Assembly: GCF_003576645.1 (NCBI RefSeq)
Contig: NC_044924.1
Span: forward strand, 19,935,563 to 19,999,562
Origin: Ipomoea triloba
Taxonomy: Eukaryota > Streptophyta > Magnoliopsida > Solanales > Convolvulaceae
Length of the DNA stretch: 64,000 nucleotides
Direction of reading: 5' to 3'
Shown: in pieces, positions 24,172 to 34,909 of the stretch
Position numbering within the stretch: position 1 is the first letter of the stretch
Layout: each line of letters starts with the position of its first letter
Program-made: the position numbers and the translations under genes
The notes under the pieces: model-generated
Databases searched by the model: none
Told to the model about the DNA's origin: nothing
Seen by the model: the letters and a program-made list of their open reading frames with translations, nothing else

Positions 24172-27100
24172 AGAGAACATAAGCAATGCGGGAATAACGG
24201 ATACTTATACTAACACTCCAAACAATGGAAAAGGCTTACAGACACAAGTTTCGTGCATATCCGGTGTTTTTAATAATTTAACCTTTGAGCATCCTGACTA
24301 AGAGTAAGTTCTTATATCTTTTCATTTATTATAACCATTACTTTGTAGAGAGATTGTATACATTGTTGTAATATTACAAACAATGTATTTGACTCAACGA
24401 CATGATAATTTTCAGGTGGTAACTTAATCAAATCCAGTATTAATTGCATGAATGACACATCAGAGACGTCACCTGATTTAAAAGGTATGTGAAAAACAAT
24501 TTCCGACCCGAGATTTATTCCATATTAATAATTTTTACTAACGGTTCGATAGATGTTTTTAAGAATTATATTATGTGTTGACCCACTTGGATGTATTGAA
24601 TAGTAATATATAGTACATTTTACATGCAGGTTTAGGATGGAGGAAAAAACAAAAAGTCCCGTTACATGATTTGACTAATGGTTAGTTATCAATTTTGTCC
24701 ATATTATTATGACATAATAAATACTTTTTTCGCATGCATCAATTGAGATATTTTTGGTATGTTCAAAGGGGACCCCACTAAACGCGGTGTCATGGAATGT
24801 TATACCACACAGAGTTAAACAACGGGACCCCGTACAGTAGTGATGGACGTTTGCCTACTTCTGTTACAACAAGAGTGAACGGGACTTTAACCGATGTCAC
24901 ACACGGTTAGTTATTTTACTTAATAATGTGTACACTTTATTATATCCAATTGGCATGACAAGGAAACAAAATCGTAGTAGACATTTAAATGCAGTTTCAT
25001 TTGCCTTACACGTGAACTGTTACTATCCGTTAAATACGAATTTAATTCTGGATGGCAATTTTGTCTCATACAACACTCCGAAGCAAAAAAAAAATGCCAT
25101 ATGTACTCTATGTGGAGAAAAATAAGTTAACATTATTATATGTTAGTGTAATTATTACTTAGTTTGGATAGGGTCATTTAGTTTTATTATGTTTATAGTA
25201 ATCCTTTCCTAGATATTATTAGCAATGATACATGGTTAAAAAATGTTCAATAACGCATTTCTTTTCTAAACAGGTAACTGTGGCGAAACTCATGTCAATC
25301 ATACAGTTGATGACCATTCAGTAGTTCGCAATCTAGCACAAGATTTCTTCCAGGTAGGCAACGAACATGAACAACTGCCAATCCCCGATAAAGGTACGTA
25401 TTATATGTTATGAACTATTTTTGCAAAATTTCATACATACTTGCCTACAATTGTTTATTTTATTGGTTCAGTAAATATCAATGAATTGTTATTAGTACAT
25501 TTAGCAAAATATATGCTATATTTTCATTGGGAAAAATTTGTTTTGCATATCATATTCGATTATTTTTCATTGTGTCATTTTGCAAACAGATTCACACTTG
25601 AACATTAATGAACACCCTACATGTCAATGCTTTGAACCAGAGAAACAGTTGGTTATACCACCAACACCAACTCTTGGTATGCTATTCTAATTGCAATCTT
25701 CAAAATTAATTTTTATTATTTTATTACACTTTATTTAATCAAATCGCATTATATATCTCAGTTGCTTACATTTTTGTAGTTGCCTACATGGATATTGGTG
25801 ACCCAAACAATATATCCGAACATTGCAACGCAATCTACTGGTTTGAGGAGCGTGTTAATAAGGCTGTGCGTAGCGGAACAGCTAAATATTCAACGTGCTG
25901 TGGTCATGGGAAGATCAATTAAGCTAAGCATGCACCCTAGTATTGCTGTGCATTTGGACAGCAGATACTGTGTTCCGCATAATAGATACCTCCTGTTGAA
26001 ATATAAGGCACATATAAACGTAGAATGGTGCAACCAATCCAGATCAATCAAATATTTGTTCAAATATGTCAACAAAGGGAATGACAGGGTCACTGCTGAA
26101 TTCTACAAGACCACAAATGATGAAAACGAAAATGCAGTTGTGGATGAAATTACAATGTATTACGATTGTCGCTACGTGTCCGCGTGCGAGGCAGCTTGGC
26201 GGTTGTTGAGTTTCGATGTACAGCTTAGGCACCCCCCTGTTGAGAGACTAAGTTTCCATTTGCCAGATTGCCAAACCGTTGTGTTTGAGGATGATGATAG
26301 GATCGAAAATGTGCTTAATAGACCGACTGTCAATCAAAGTATGTTCATAGCATGGTTTGATGCTAACAAGAAATATGCATCAGCTAAAGAGTTGGCTTAT
26401 ATTGACATGCCAAGCAAATTTGTGTGGAAGAAAGATATTAGGGAATGGCATCCTAGGAAGAGGAGGTTCTCTATTGGACGCATATTTTTTGTATCTCCAA
26501 GAAGTGGTGAAGTCTACTACTTGAGATGTCTTTTAAACGTAGTTCGTGGTCCGACGAGTTTTCAAGACATCAAGATAGTTCAAGGTGTTGTATACCAAAC
26601 TTTTAGAGATGCATGCTATACTAGAGGGCTGCTAGACGATGATAGAGAATACATTGATGCAATCAATGAAGCAAGTAATTGGTCTACTGCACAATCTATG
26701 AGGAAATTATTTGTCATATTACTCACTGCAAACTTGGTGAATCGACCCAAGAATGTGTGGAATCACGTCTGGCACCATCTATGTGAGGATGTACAATTTA
26801 ACAGGAGAATAGTGTTGAAAGACATGGGTAATTTTTTAATTCCATTTCAAGTCATATTATTTACATAATAAGTAAAGTTTTGCTCTATCATTAATAAAAT
26901 CACTATGTCGTATGTTTAAAATTTCAGGGTTGTGTTTGTGTGATGATGAGAAGAAAAACCTAGGTCTTCTTGAACTAGAGCTTTTATTGCAGTTGTACAA
27001 CAAGTGTTTGAAAGATTACCTGCAAATGCCAATTCCAAATTATGATGATGCATTATTGGCTAACAATAGATTGTTGTTTGATGAGCTTAACTACGACCAG

Positions 27101-28588
27101 CAGGCAATGAGAGAAGAATGCGAGAAGATGGAGAGGCAATTAACTGATGAGCAGTTTGTTGTATATGACACCATTCTAAGGGATATACAAACTCAAAACG
27201 GCAGGTTGTTCTTTGTATATGGTTATGGAGGTACAGGTAAAACTTTTGTTTGGAAAGCATTATCTTCGAAGATACGATCGGCAGGTGATATGGTACTAAA
27301 TGTTGCATCAAGTGGTATTACATCATTGCTACTCCCAGGAGGTCGAACAGCTCACTCACGGTTCGCCATTCCAATTGCAGTTAACAGGGACTCCACGTGC
27401 AACATTAGTCAAGGTAGTCACCTCGCCGAATTGCTAATCCAAGCCAAGCTAATCATATGGGATGAAGCACCAATGATGCACAAACACTGCTTTGAGGCTC
27501 TGGATAAGACAATGCGCGACCTGCTGCGGCACAGCGATCCTCATAGCGTGCATAAGACATTTGGCTGGAAGACAGTGGTGTTAGGGGGTGACTTCCGACA
27601 AATATTGCCAGTCGTTCCTAAAGGCTCTAGGCAAGATATTGTTTCAGCTGCAATCAACTCATCCTACCTTTTGGAGTAATGCCAGGTACTACGCCTAACC
27701 AAAAACCTGCGTCTTAAAACACTTGCTGCGTCCGCTAATAACCTACACAGTGAACAGTTTGCATCTTGGTTGGCTGATATAGGAAATGGAACATTAGGAG
27801 GACCTAATGATAGCCATGCAAAAGTTGAAATACCGAAAGAAATGTTATTGCCATCAAATGGTGACTACATATCTACAATAGTTGATAGTGTCTTCCCAAT
27901 GTTCAGGCAGGGCGGCTCCGACTTTCAACAAATGGAGAATCGTGTCATACTTGCGCCAACACTAGATGTGGTAAATGCGGTAAATGAGTATATGAGTGAT
28001 TTGCATGTTGCTGAGAGCCAGACATACCTAAGTTGCGACAGTGTATGTAAGTCTGACTCAACAAATGGTATACTATATGATATGCACACTCCAGAATTTC
28101 TAAACGGGTTGAAAGCTTCGGGCATACCCAACCATTCTTTAACTTTGAAGATTGGGTCTCCCGTAATGTTGTTGAGAAATATAGATCACTCAATGGGACT
28201 TTGTAATGGTACAAGATTGATCATTACTAGGTTATCTGATCATGTTGTAGAAGCAAAGATTGTCGGAGGCCACAATGCCGGTAATGTCGTGTTGATACCA
28301 AGGATGTCAATGACTCCAACTGATACAAGATTGCCATTTAAATTTCAAAGAAGGCAATTCCCCCTAATGCTGTCATATGCAATGACTATCAACAAGAGTC
28401 AAGGACAGACTTTAACACATGTCGGGTTACTACTAAAGAAACCCGTATTTGTTCATGGTCAACTATATGTGGCTGCTTCAAGGATTAGTAACCCTTCTGG
28501 GTTAAAAATTCTAATACCCAATGAAGGTGGTGAGAGTAGTAACTATACTACGAATGTTGTGTACCATGAAGTTTTTAATAATTTGTAA
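24172..28588 (+). pseudogene. Helitron RepHel (Pif1-type helicase) with the Rep region deleted
   Basis: Small upstream exons sit between clean AG/GT borders (about 24416-24485, 24631-24680, 25274-25394, 25591-25678), mostly phase 1. Exon 25780 begins the conserved RepHel N-terminus (MDIGDP, FEERVNK, CCGHGK). It then jumps, out of frame, to sequence that normally follows the Rep nuclease (HLDSRYCVPHNRYLL, AHINVEWCNQ, IKYLFKYVNKG). The HUH/Tyr nuclease between is missing. An intron runs 26828-26927. The helicase has Walker A GYGGTGKT (27221-27244), Walker B IIWDEAP (~27450-27470) and GGDFRQILP, a TAA stop at 27677-27679 with the frame continuing (CQVLRLTKNLRL), and the usual C-terminal QGQT and YVAASR motifs. 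Not functional. Confidence 0.85.
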
Positions 28589-28750
28589 CTTTTTGCCTAT
28601 TAATGTTGTGTACTATAAAAGATTTATTTTATAATGTTTTTTTAAATTAGCATGTGTTATGTAAATTACAACATTTAAATAAAGTAAGTTCTATGGATTA
28701 TATCATTGTAAACTACATAATAAAATCACATAACAGTATTTAACTTTAGA

Positions 28751-28778
28751 CCGTGCATCGCACGGGTATAATACTAGT
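28751..28778 (+). other. Helitron 3' terminus: hairpin plus CTAG^T
   Basis: CCGTGC and GCACGG form a 6-bp stem with loop ATC (28751-28765). Eight bases later comes CTAG, with the target T at 28778. Confidence 0.85.
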
Positions 28779-29364
28779 ATAGATATATAGATATAGATAT
28801 AGATTATGATTAGATGAGGATTAGTGGATGTCTTCTACTCCTTTTTCTCCTTCCCTTGACCGAAAAAAAAAATTAGAAGTGAAGAATTCATCTTCCTTTC
28901 TTCTTCTTCCCATGCCATCAACTTCATCTTAAAAAAAAAAAAAAAAAAACCTATCATCTTCTTGTTTCTTCAAGAGTTGGAATATCCCTTCAAGCCTAGT
29001 AAGATTTTAGTTTTCTTTATTGTTTTTTTTTTTTTTTTTATGGATAGAATAGAAATAGGGTTGTAATTTGTTTGTGTTGTTGTTGATGATGTGGGTGATA
29101 GAAGAGGAGACCTTGAATATTTGAAGTTGTAGGGAAATTTGGATAGAATCAAACTCTCAGGTAAGTGGATTTGTTATCTCATGCTTTACCCTTAAATTTA
29201 TGTTTTAGTGTAAGGCTAAAACTTGTGTTATTGAGTTGTGTAGAATTCTCATGATAGGAATTTCTACACCTAGTAGATTGTATGCATATGAAATTGTAGC
29301 TATTTCTTGATTATGATTTTGAATATATGAATTTATGAAAATAAGCCTATGGTTCGTATATTTT
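28779..29364. other. Non-coding stretch with poly(A) and poly(T) runs
   Basis: CT-rich leader-like sequence near 28890-28990 and homopolymers near 28931 and 29025. No coding exon recognised. Confidence 0.4.
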
Positions 29365-29770
29365 TAAAAGAGTTTATTATCGAAATGGTCCCTCGACTAT
29401 TGTAAAATTACCAATTTGGTCCTCAACAATTTTTCTTGCCCAATTAAGTCCTCAGACTTTGAAAAATGTAACCATTTTGGTCCTCCGTTTATTTTATCGT
29501 TTGATATCTATTAAATCGGGACCAAATTAGTAATTTAATTATAGTCAAGGGACCATTTCAGTCAAAATTAATTATCGATATGGTCCCTTGACTATAGCAA
29601 AATTACCAATTTAGTCCTGATTTAACGGTTGTTTAACACCAAAATAAACGGAGGACCAAAATGATTAAAATTTTCAAAGTCTGAGGACTCAATTGGGTAA
29701 GAAAAATTGTCGATGACCAAATTGGTAATTTTGCAACGAGGGACCATTTCGGTAATAAACTCTTTTTTTA
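29365..29770. mobile_element. Palindromic MITE, ~400 bp
   Basis: Almost the whole segment is one inverted repeat: GAGTTTATTATCGAAATGG...GTCCTCCG on the left is mirrored by CGGAGGACC...CCATTTCGGTAATAAACTC on the right. This long-TIR design with the phrase 'accaatttggtcct' is common in plant MITEs, often grouped with Mutator-like elements. The target duplication is unclear because the flanks are A/T runs. Confidence 0.75.
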
Positions 29771-29809
29771 AAAAAAATTATTAAATTGTTAGTTTATACA
29801 CGCATTGTG

Positions 29810-29913
<104 letters not shown>

Positions 29914-29995
29914 GTACACATATATATGTATGTACACATATATGTATGTATATGTACATAGATATATGTACATACATATATGTATGTACATATAT

Positions 29996-30337
29996 AGGGT
30001 CATGATCAAGTGTGGCCACGTCTTAACGTGCGGTCAGTGCGGCCGCACCACTATGTATACAAATATACACCACTCAATGTTAGAAACTGCACCACACAAA
30101 TATGCACCATTATGTAGGTATCACCAAAAAACACACCACTAGGTACGCAAATATACACCACACAGTGTTAGGAAATGCACCATTAGGGGCAGTGGAGTTA
30201 TGGTGCGTTATTTTGAGTGTGTGGTTTGTTTTTTGGTGTTTTTGTGTATTTTCATTGTGGTGCATTTTCTAACATTGAGTGGTGTATATTTGTATACATA
30301 GTGGTGTGAACCGCACCGCCCGCACGGGAATGCGCGA

Positions 30338-30341
<4 letters not shown>
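29996..30341. mobile_element. Foldback/MITE-like element
   Basis: CCACTATGTATACAAATATA with its continuation (about 30050-30089) is matched in inverse by 30265-30304. The outer ends carry GGCCGCAC/GTGCGG-type GC-rich motifs. A relative in the opposite orientation is at 31219-31440. Confidence 0.55.
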
Positions 30342-30377
<36 letters not shown>

Positions 30378-30411
30378 ACATACACACATACACACACACA
30401 CACACACACAT
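30342..30411. repeat. (CA)n microsatellite
   Basis: CACACA with occasional TACACA interruptions. Confidence 0.9.
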
Positions 30412-30439
30412 ATAAAAATGATGCGGTGGCATTTTCGTA

Positions 30440-31100
30440 AATAACTGGAACTTTGGTGCACCTAGTTTCACTTACGAGTGCACCTAGTTTCACTTAAAAG
30501 TGCACCTAGTTTCACTTACAAGTGCACCTATTTTCGCACCTATTTTCACTTACAAGTGCGAGTAATTTACCTTGTTAATATTCATGCACCTATTTTTGCA
30601 AATACTTTAACTTACAAATGCAAGTAATTTACCTTGTTAATATTCATGCACCTGGGTGCAACCCAGGTGCACCTAGTTGTAACATAGGTTGCACTTAGTT
30701 ATAACATAGGTTGCACCTAGTTATAGCATTAGGTGCACCTAGTTATAACATTAGGTACACTTAGTATTGATGCTCATTGTACAATTTACTTGCACTTGTA
30801 ATACATTTTACTTGCACGTGTGCACCTATTTTCACTTGCAGGTCCAAGTAATTTACCTAGTTAGCATTTATGCACCTGGGTGCACCTATGTGCACCTAGT
30901 TATAACATTAGGTACACTTAGTATTGATGCTCATTGTACAATTTACTTGCACTTGTAATACATTTTACTTGCACGTGTGCACCTATTTTCACTTGCAGGT
31001 CCAAGTAATTTACCTAGTTAGCATTTATGCACCTGGGTGCACCTATGTGCACCTAGTTATAACATGATGTGCACCTAGTTATAACGTTAGGTGCAACTAC
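30440..31100. repeat. Degenerate minisatellite with GTGCACCTAGTTATAACAT units
   Basis: Short units around TGCACCTAGTT and TTACAAGTGCA repeat irregularly. Inside, a ~157-bp unit is present twice (GTATTGATGCTCATTG at 30764 and 30921). Sequence of the same kind returns at 32500-32699. Confidence 0.75.
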
Positions 31101-31171
31101 ATTCCGGACACGTGGCGCGCTGTGATTCGTCCGCATTTCTCTCATGGGCGGCCAGTAAGCATTTGAACGCG

Positions 31172-31173
<2 letters not shown>

Positions 31174-31220
<47 letters not shown>

Positions 31221-31531
31221 CAACCAAAATAATGCACCATAACTCCCCTGCCCCTAATGGTGCATTTGCTAACACTGTGTGGTGTATATTTAGATACCTA
31301 CTGGTGTGTTTTTTGGTGATGCGTACCTAATGGTGCATATTTGTGTGGTGCATTTTCTAACATTGACTGGTGTATATATGTATACATAGTGGTACGGTCG
31401 CACTGACCGCACGTTAAGGGGCGGCCACACCTGATTATGACCATATATATATATATATATATACATACATACATATATAATCCTAATCATATGAGAACTA
31501 TGCCCCCAAGTAAGAACGTGAGGACAAATCC
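31174..31531. repeat. (AT)n plus MITE-like segment, first copy of a duplication
   Basis: Repeated after the single N as 31533-31928. It contains a reversed relative of 29996-30341 (GTATACATAGTGG, GACCGCACGTTAAGG). Confidence 0.75.
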
Positions 31532-31532
31532 N
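31532..31532. other. Single-N assembly join
   Basis: It lies at an (AT)n tract. The right copy has one extra ~40-bp (AT)n-ACATACATACATATATAATCC unit. Confidence 0.8.
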
Positions 31533-31574
<42 letters not shown>

Positions 31575-31928
31575 CAACCAAAATAATGCACCATAACTCC
31601 CCTGCCCCTAATGGTGCATTTGCTAACACTGTGTGGTGTATATTTAGATACCTACTGGTGTGTTTTTTGGTGATGCGTACCTAATGGTGCATATTTGTGT
31701 GGTGCATTTTCTAACATTGACTGGTGTATATATGTATACATAGTGGTACGGTCGCACTGACCGCACGTTAAGGGGCGGCCACACCTGATTATGACCATAT
31801 ATATATATATATATATACATACATACATATATAATCCTAAATATATATATATATATATACATACATACATATATAATCCTAATCATATGAGAACTATGCC
31901 CCCAAGTAAGAACGTGAGGACAAATCCA
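31533..31928. repeat. Second copy of 31174-31531
   Basis: Same order of motifs; it continues past the join into the complete palindromic MITE. Confidence 0.7.
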
Positions 31929-32140
31929 AACCATTGATCTGTAAGATCTGATGGATGAGAAATCAAGTAAAAAATGAGCGGGGTCATTTTCATAAATATT
32001 ATAAACTTTTAAAATGAGCAGAGTCATTTTCATAAATATTACAAAAGTTTGTTTATTTCAACCGTTAGATCTACTAGATCAATGGTATGGATTTGTCCTT
32101 ACGTTCTCACATGGGGCATGGTTCTCACTTGAATAAGGAC
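31877..32140. mobile_element. Palindromic MITE with ATGAGAACTATGCCCC-type ends
   Basis: The left arm (TGAGAACTATGCCCC, AGTAAGAACGTGAGGAC, AAATCCAAACCATTGATCT) is mirrored by the right arm (AGATCAATGGTATGGATTT, GTCCTTACGTTCTCAC, GGGGCATGGTTCTCA). Inside, GTCATTTTCATAAATATTA occurs twice. No coding capacity. Confidence 0.7.
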
Positions 32141-32188
<48 letters not shown>

Positions 32189-32191
<3 letters not shown>

Positions 32192-32380
32192 CAGTATGTA
32201 TGTATGTATATGCATAATATGAGTATGTATACATACGCATATTGTGGTAGCACAAAATTACATTTTTCATACATATATATAATAAATATCGTATTCAAAA
32301 AAAAAAAAAAATAAATATCATACACAATATGCGTATGTATACATACTCATATTATGCATATACATACATACATACTGATC
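32189..32380. repeat. Perfect 58-bp inverted repeat (hairpin)
   Basis: Left arm 32189-32246 and right arm 32323-32380 are exact reverse complements (GATCAGTATGTATG...ATATTGTG). The 76-base loop contains poly(A). (AT)n tracts on both sides extend the pairing. Confidence 0.9.
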
Positions 32381-32391
32381 ATATATATATA

Positions 32392-32699
32392 TAGGGGCGC
32401 GCTCTAATGAGAACGGGTGCCCAGGAGAGAAATAAGAACGATCCACAGGCGTCCATGTGTCCAGATCAACAAATCAGATGTAATTTTAAAAAAATGACGC
32501 AGTGGTATTTTCGTAAATATCTTGAACTTTGGTGCAAGTAAATGTGTTATAAGTGCAAGTAGTTGGTGCACATTTGCAAGTAAAATCACTTACAAGTGCA
32601 AGTAATTTACCTTGTTAACATTCGTGCACCTAGGTGCAACTAATTATACCATTAGGTGCAACTAGTTATAACATTAGGTGCACTTAGTATTGATGCTCA
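32392..32699. repeat. Fragment of the GTGCACCTAGTT repeat family
   Basis: Begins GGGGCGCGCTCTAATGAGAAC. From 32490 it matches 30415 onward (GCAGTGGTATTTTCGTAAAT, TTGAACTTTGGTGCA). It stops abruptly at the next element near 32699. Confidence 0.55.
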
Positions 32700-33105
32700 A
32701 TGCCGGGGAAAGAGGGTGGTCCGACCGATCTAGGAGTTGAAGCCGAAGGGCGGCGCGGTAAAGGCGATTTAGGAGGTTTCCTAAAGGCAGTTTAGAAGGT
32801 TTCCTAAAGGCAGTAGGAGATAGGTGCGGATTTCATGCAGGAGATATGGAAAGGAGATCAAACTAGTTTAGGAAGTTAGCCCAAATGTAATACGGAAAGA
32901 AATCTTAAAGCATTTATGATAGTTTAGGGTTACCAAAGGGAGAAAACCCCTCCTAACCTGTATAGATAGGGGTGTAAAGCCTTGAAAAAGGCTAAGCAAT
33001 TCATAATACAAAAGAGCCTAAATGCTGCTCGAATTTCACTTAGCAATTTTTCGGTAGTGTTGGCCTACCGATCGACCATCCGTGGTTGATAAAACCAACA
33101 TCGCC
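32700..33105 (+). mobile_element. LTR-like fragment, possibly of a gypsy-type element
   Basis: The segment has LTR-like composition: a TATA-like TGTATAGATAGGGG near 32957 and an ending GATAAAACCAACA at ~33105. Its left end reads TGCCGGGGAAAG, which in many gypsy elements follows the primer site rather than starting the LTR. The flanks differ (repeat on the left, LINE on the right), so there is no target duplication. Confidence 0.4.
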
Positions 33106-33513
33106 CATCACCACCCATGGAAGATCACTCAATCCAGCAATAGTACGTAGGAAATTCCATGACTCTCGCCTTCATTGCCTTTCGGGAAACCCATAGAAAC
33201 CTGTAAACTGCCACACTGGCTTACCAATATCAATCACCACAGTAGCATCAATATGATTACGGGAAAAACTAGTTACCTCCACATCCAAAGTGTCAGCCCA
33301 AAGGAGAGCTAATCCACCCCAATGGACCTAAGCATCCACAACCAACATATTCGCAAACCCCAATTGTACATGAATCAACTCCATCTTTTGCTTGTTACAA
33401 AAAGTCTCCATTAGGAAAATCATACTTGGTCTCTTAGAGCGGATTAAATCTGCTAACACTCGAACTACCATTGGGTTGCTAAGCCCCCAACAATTCCACG
33501 CTATAATGCTCAT
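33106..33513 (-). pseudogene. LINE ORF2 endonuclease N-terminus
   Basis: Starts MSIIAWNCWGLSNP, the typical start of plant LINE ORF2 with the endonuclease Asn. It runs to MLVVDA, then a frame change and a stop interrupt it, but GGLALLWAD, FTGFYGFPE, SWNFLR and LPWVVMGD of the endonuclease fold remain readable. It ends at the MGD motif, where the conserved Asp-x-Asn should follow. Confidence 0.8.
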
Positions 33514-33527
33514 TGATCTCGGTGGGT

Positions 33528-34590
33528 TTAAAACTCCAAACCCGCCTTCTCTAAGTTTTTTGAACTAGCATTCTCATAGTCCATGATAGTAATTGATGTT
33601 CCAGTACCCTCATTTTCCTCCTCAAGCATTCGTTTCTTCTGTTCTACGCACACACTGTCATGCACAACAATAGGATTATTCACTGGAACACACACTTGCA
33701 TTAACTCTTTTATTTTCCCAAATTGATTCTCACCATCAGTATTAGAATTCAGATTCCTTTTCAAGCCATTATCAAACTCGATATCAATAGCCTTGGCCGG
33801 AGCAACCCAATTCTGTCTCTCACTATTTGACGCTGGTGCAACCCAACGCTGATTATTAAGCTCAGCTCCTCAACGATGCCCCGCACGTAACCAGGGGCCA
33901 TAGGGTTTATCTACTTCTGTTGCATTGCCACGAAACACCTTATGACAAAATTTTTCACCATGACCTATGATACCACATAGGAAGCAGAACGTAGGAAGTC
34001 TCTCGTAACGAAACTCAACAATCGACCATGCTCCATTATCGCGTTTCAACTTCATATTAGTTTTTAGAGGTTTCCCTACATCAATAGCAACTCAAACCCT
34101 AAAAAACGTATGCAAGGAGCCATCTAAGTTTCTGTCATCTGATTTCACAAAGGTACCCAAGAAAGAGCACCAATAGCCGACACAACTGCATCGGAACGAA
34201 ACCTAGCTGGCAATCTATGGATCTGAATCCAAAGCACAGCACACTGTAGATTAGCCTCCTCTGGATCCTCGTTAGGGAGAAGTCTACGCATCACAAACAG
34301 ATGTTGTTCGAAACTCCAAGGGCCATCATTCAATATTTGTATAATATCAACCTCGTGATAGAAGTGGATCAAAAATGGTGAGTTTGAAGTTGCTTTATCG
34401 TAAAGCCCATTCCGGGTCTCGAAACTCCCGTCATTGTGTCCTGAAAGTATTGGAACTTGACAGGTTTGTCCGATACCAACCTACCAACAACATAAAACTC
34501 TTTTTCGTTACCATGTTCATCAAGGGGCATGTTGGGCAACTGCATGGAAAGGTCTTCATCATCCACATCCGCTAAAGTAAGATTACTGCA
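33528..34590 (-). pseudogene. LINE ORF1 (DUF4283 plus CCHC knuckle)
   Basis: Readable in pieces: 34566-34369 (EFYVVGRLVSDKPV), then in another frame 34372-34145 (ILNDGPWSFEQHLFVMRR, LWIQIHRLP), which is the DUF4283 pattern. The zinc knuckle CFLCGIIGHGEKFC lies in 34055-33870, and a Ser/Asn-rich tail runs to the stop at 33528. At least one frameshift and stops (one at 33870) separate the pieces. ORF1 proteins of this kind bind element RNA. Confidence 0.8.
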
Positions 34591-34909
34591 TGTTAGGAAT
34601 AAAATTATAATAGTTTTGATGAGCCAATTTGTAATTTTAGAAATCTCTTATTTTATGTTTAAAGTGTAGCTAGTTTGACCCAAAAGTCAAAATCGTGACA
34701 TAAAATGGTATGAATTATTGTATCATAGAGTTCATTATGTCATGAGACTTGTAAATCGTTTGCTTCCACTTGAACACATGAGTATGTGTGATGTAATGGA
34801 CAAGATCTAGATTATATATGTAAGAAGGCATGAGTTTGAATATGAAATTAAGCTTATTTATTTTTTAAGCTTAATGGAGGAAGTTATCGTGGAAGATGTG
34901 GAGCTAGTC
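34591..34909 (+). repeat. SIRE (plus) 5' LTR, first part
   Basis: 319 bp from TGTTAGG to the target site TAGTC (34905-34909) used by the array. It lies directly beside the truncated LINE. Confidence 0.65.

Larger units (their letters stand above)
18058..28777 (+). mobile_element. Large Helitron carrying RPA-like and RepHel genes (~10.7 kb)
   Basis: The right end is clear: a CCGTGC-ATC-GCACGG hairpin at 28751-28765, then CTAG ending at 28777 with T next. The left end is inferred at 18058 (A^TCTTCTATAATAAAAAAG), which fits the A^TC rule; an alternative start is the TCTC at 18043. Inside are an RPA70-like gene and a Pif1-type helicase gene in the same orientation, the pairing known from autonomous plant Helitrons. 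The RepHel has lost its Rep region and has a stop, so this copy is no longer autonomous. Confidence 0.7.
33106..34590 (-). mobile_element. Truncated plant L1-type LINE
   Basis: Order on the minus strand: ORF1 with DUF4283-like sequence and a CCHC knuckle, then the start of ORF2 endonuclease. It is cut on its 5' side by the SIRE LTR at 34591 and on its 3' side by the LTR-like fragment. No RT and no poly(A) tail remain. Several stops and shifts are present. Confidence 0.8.
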
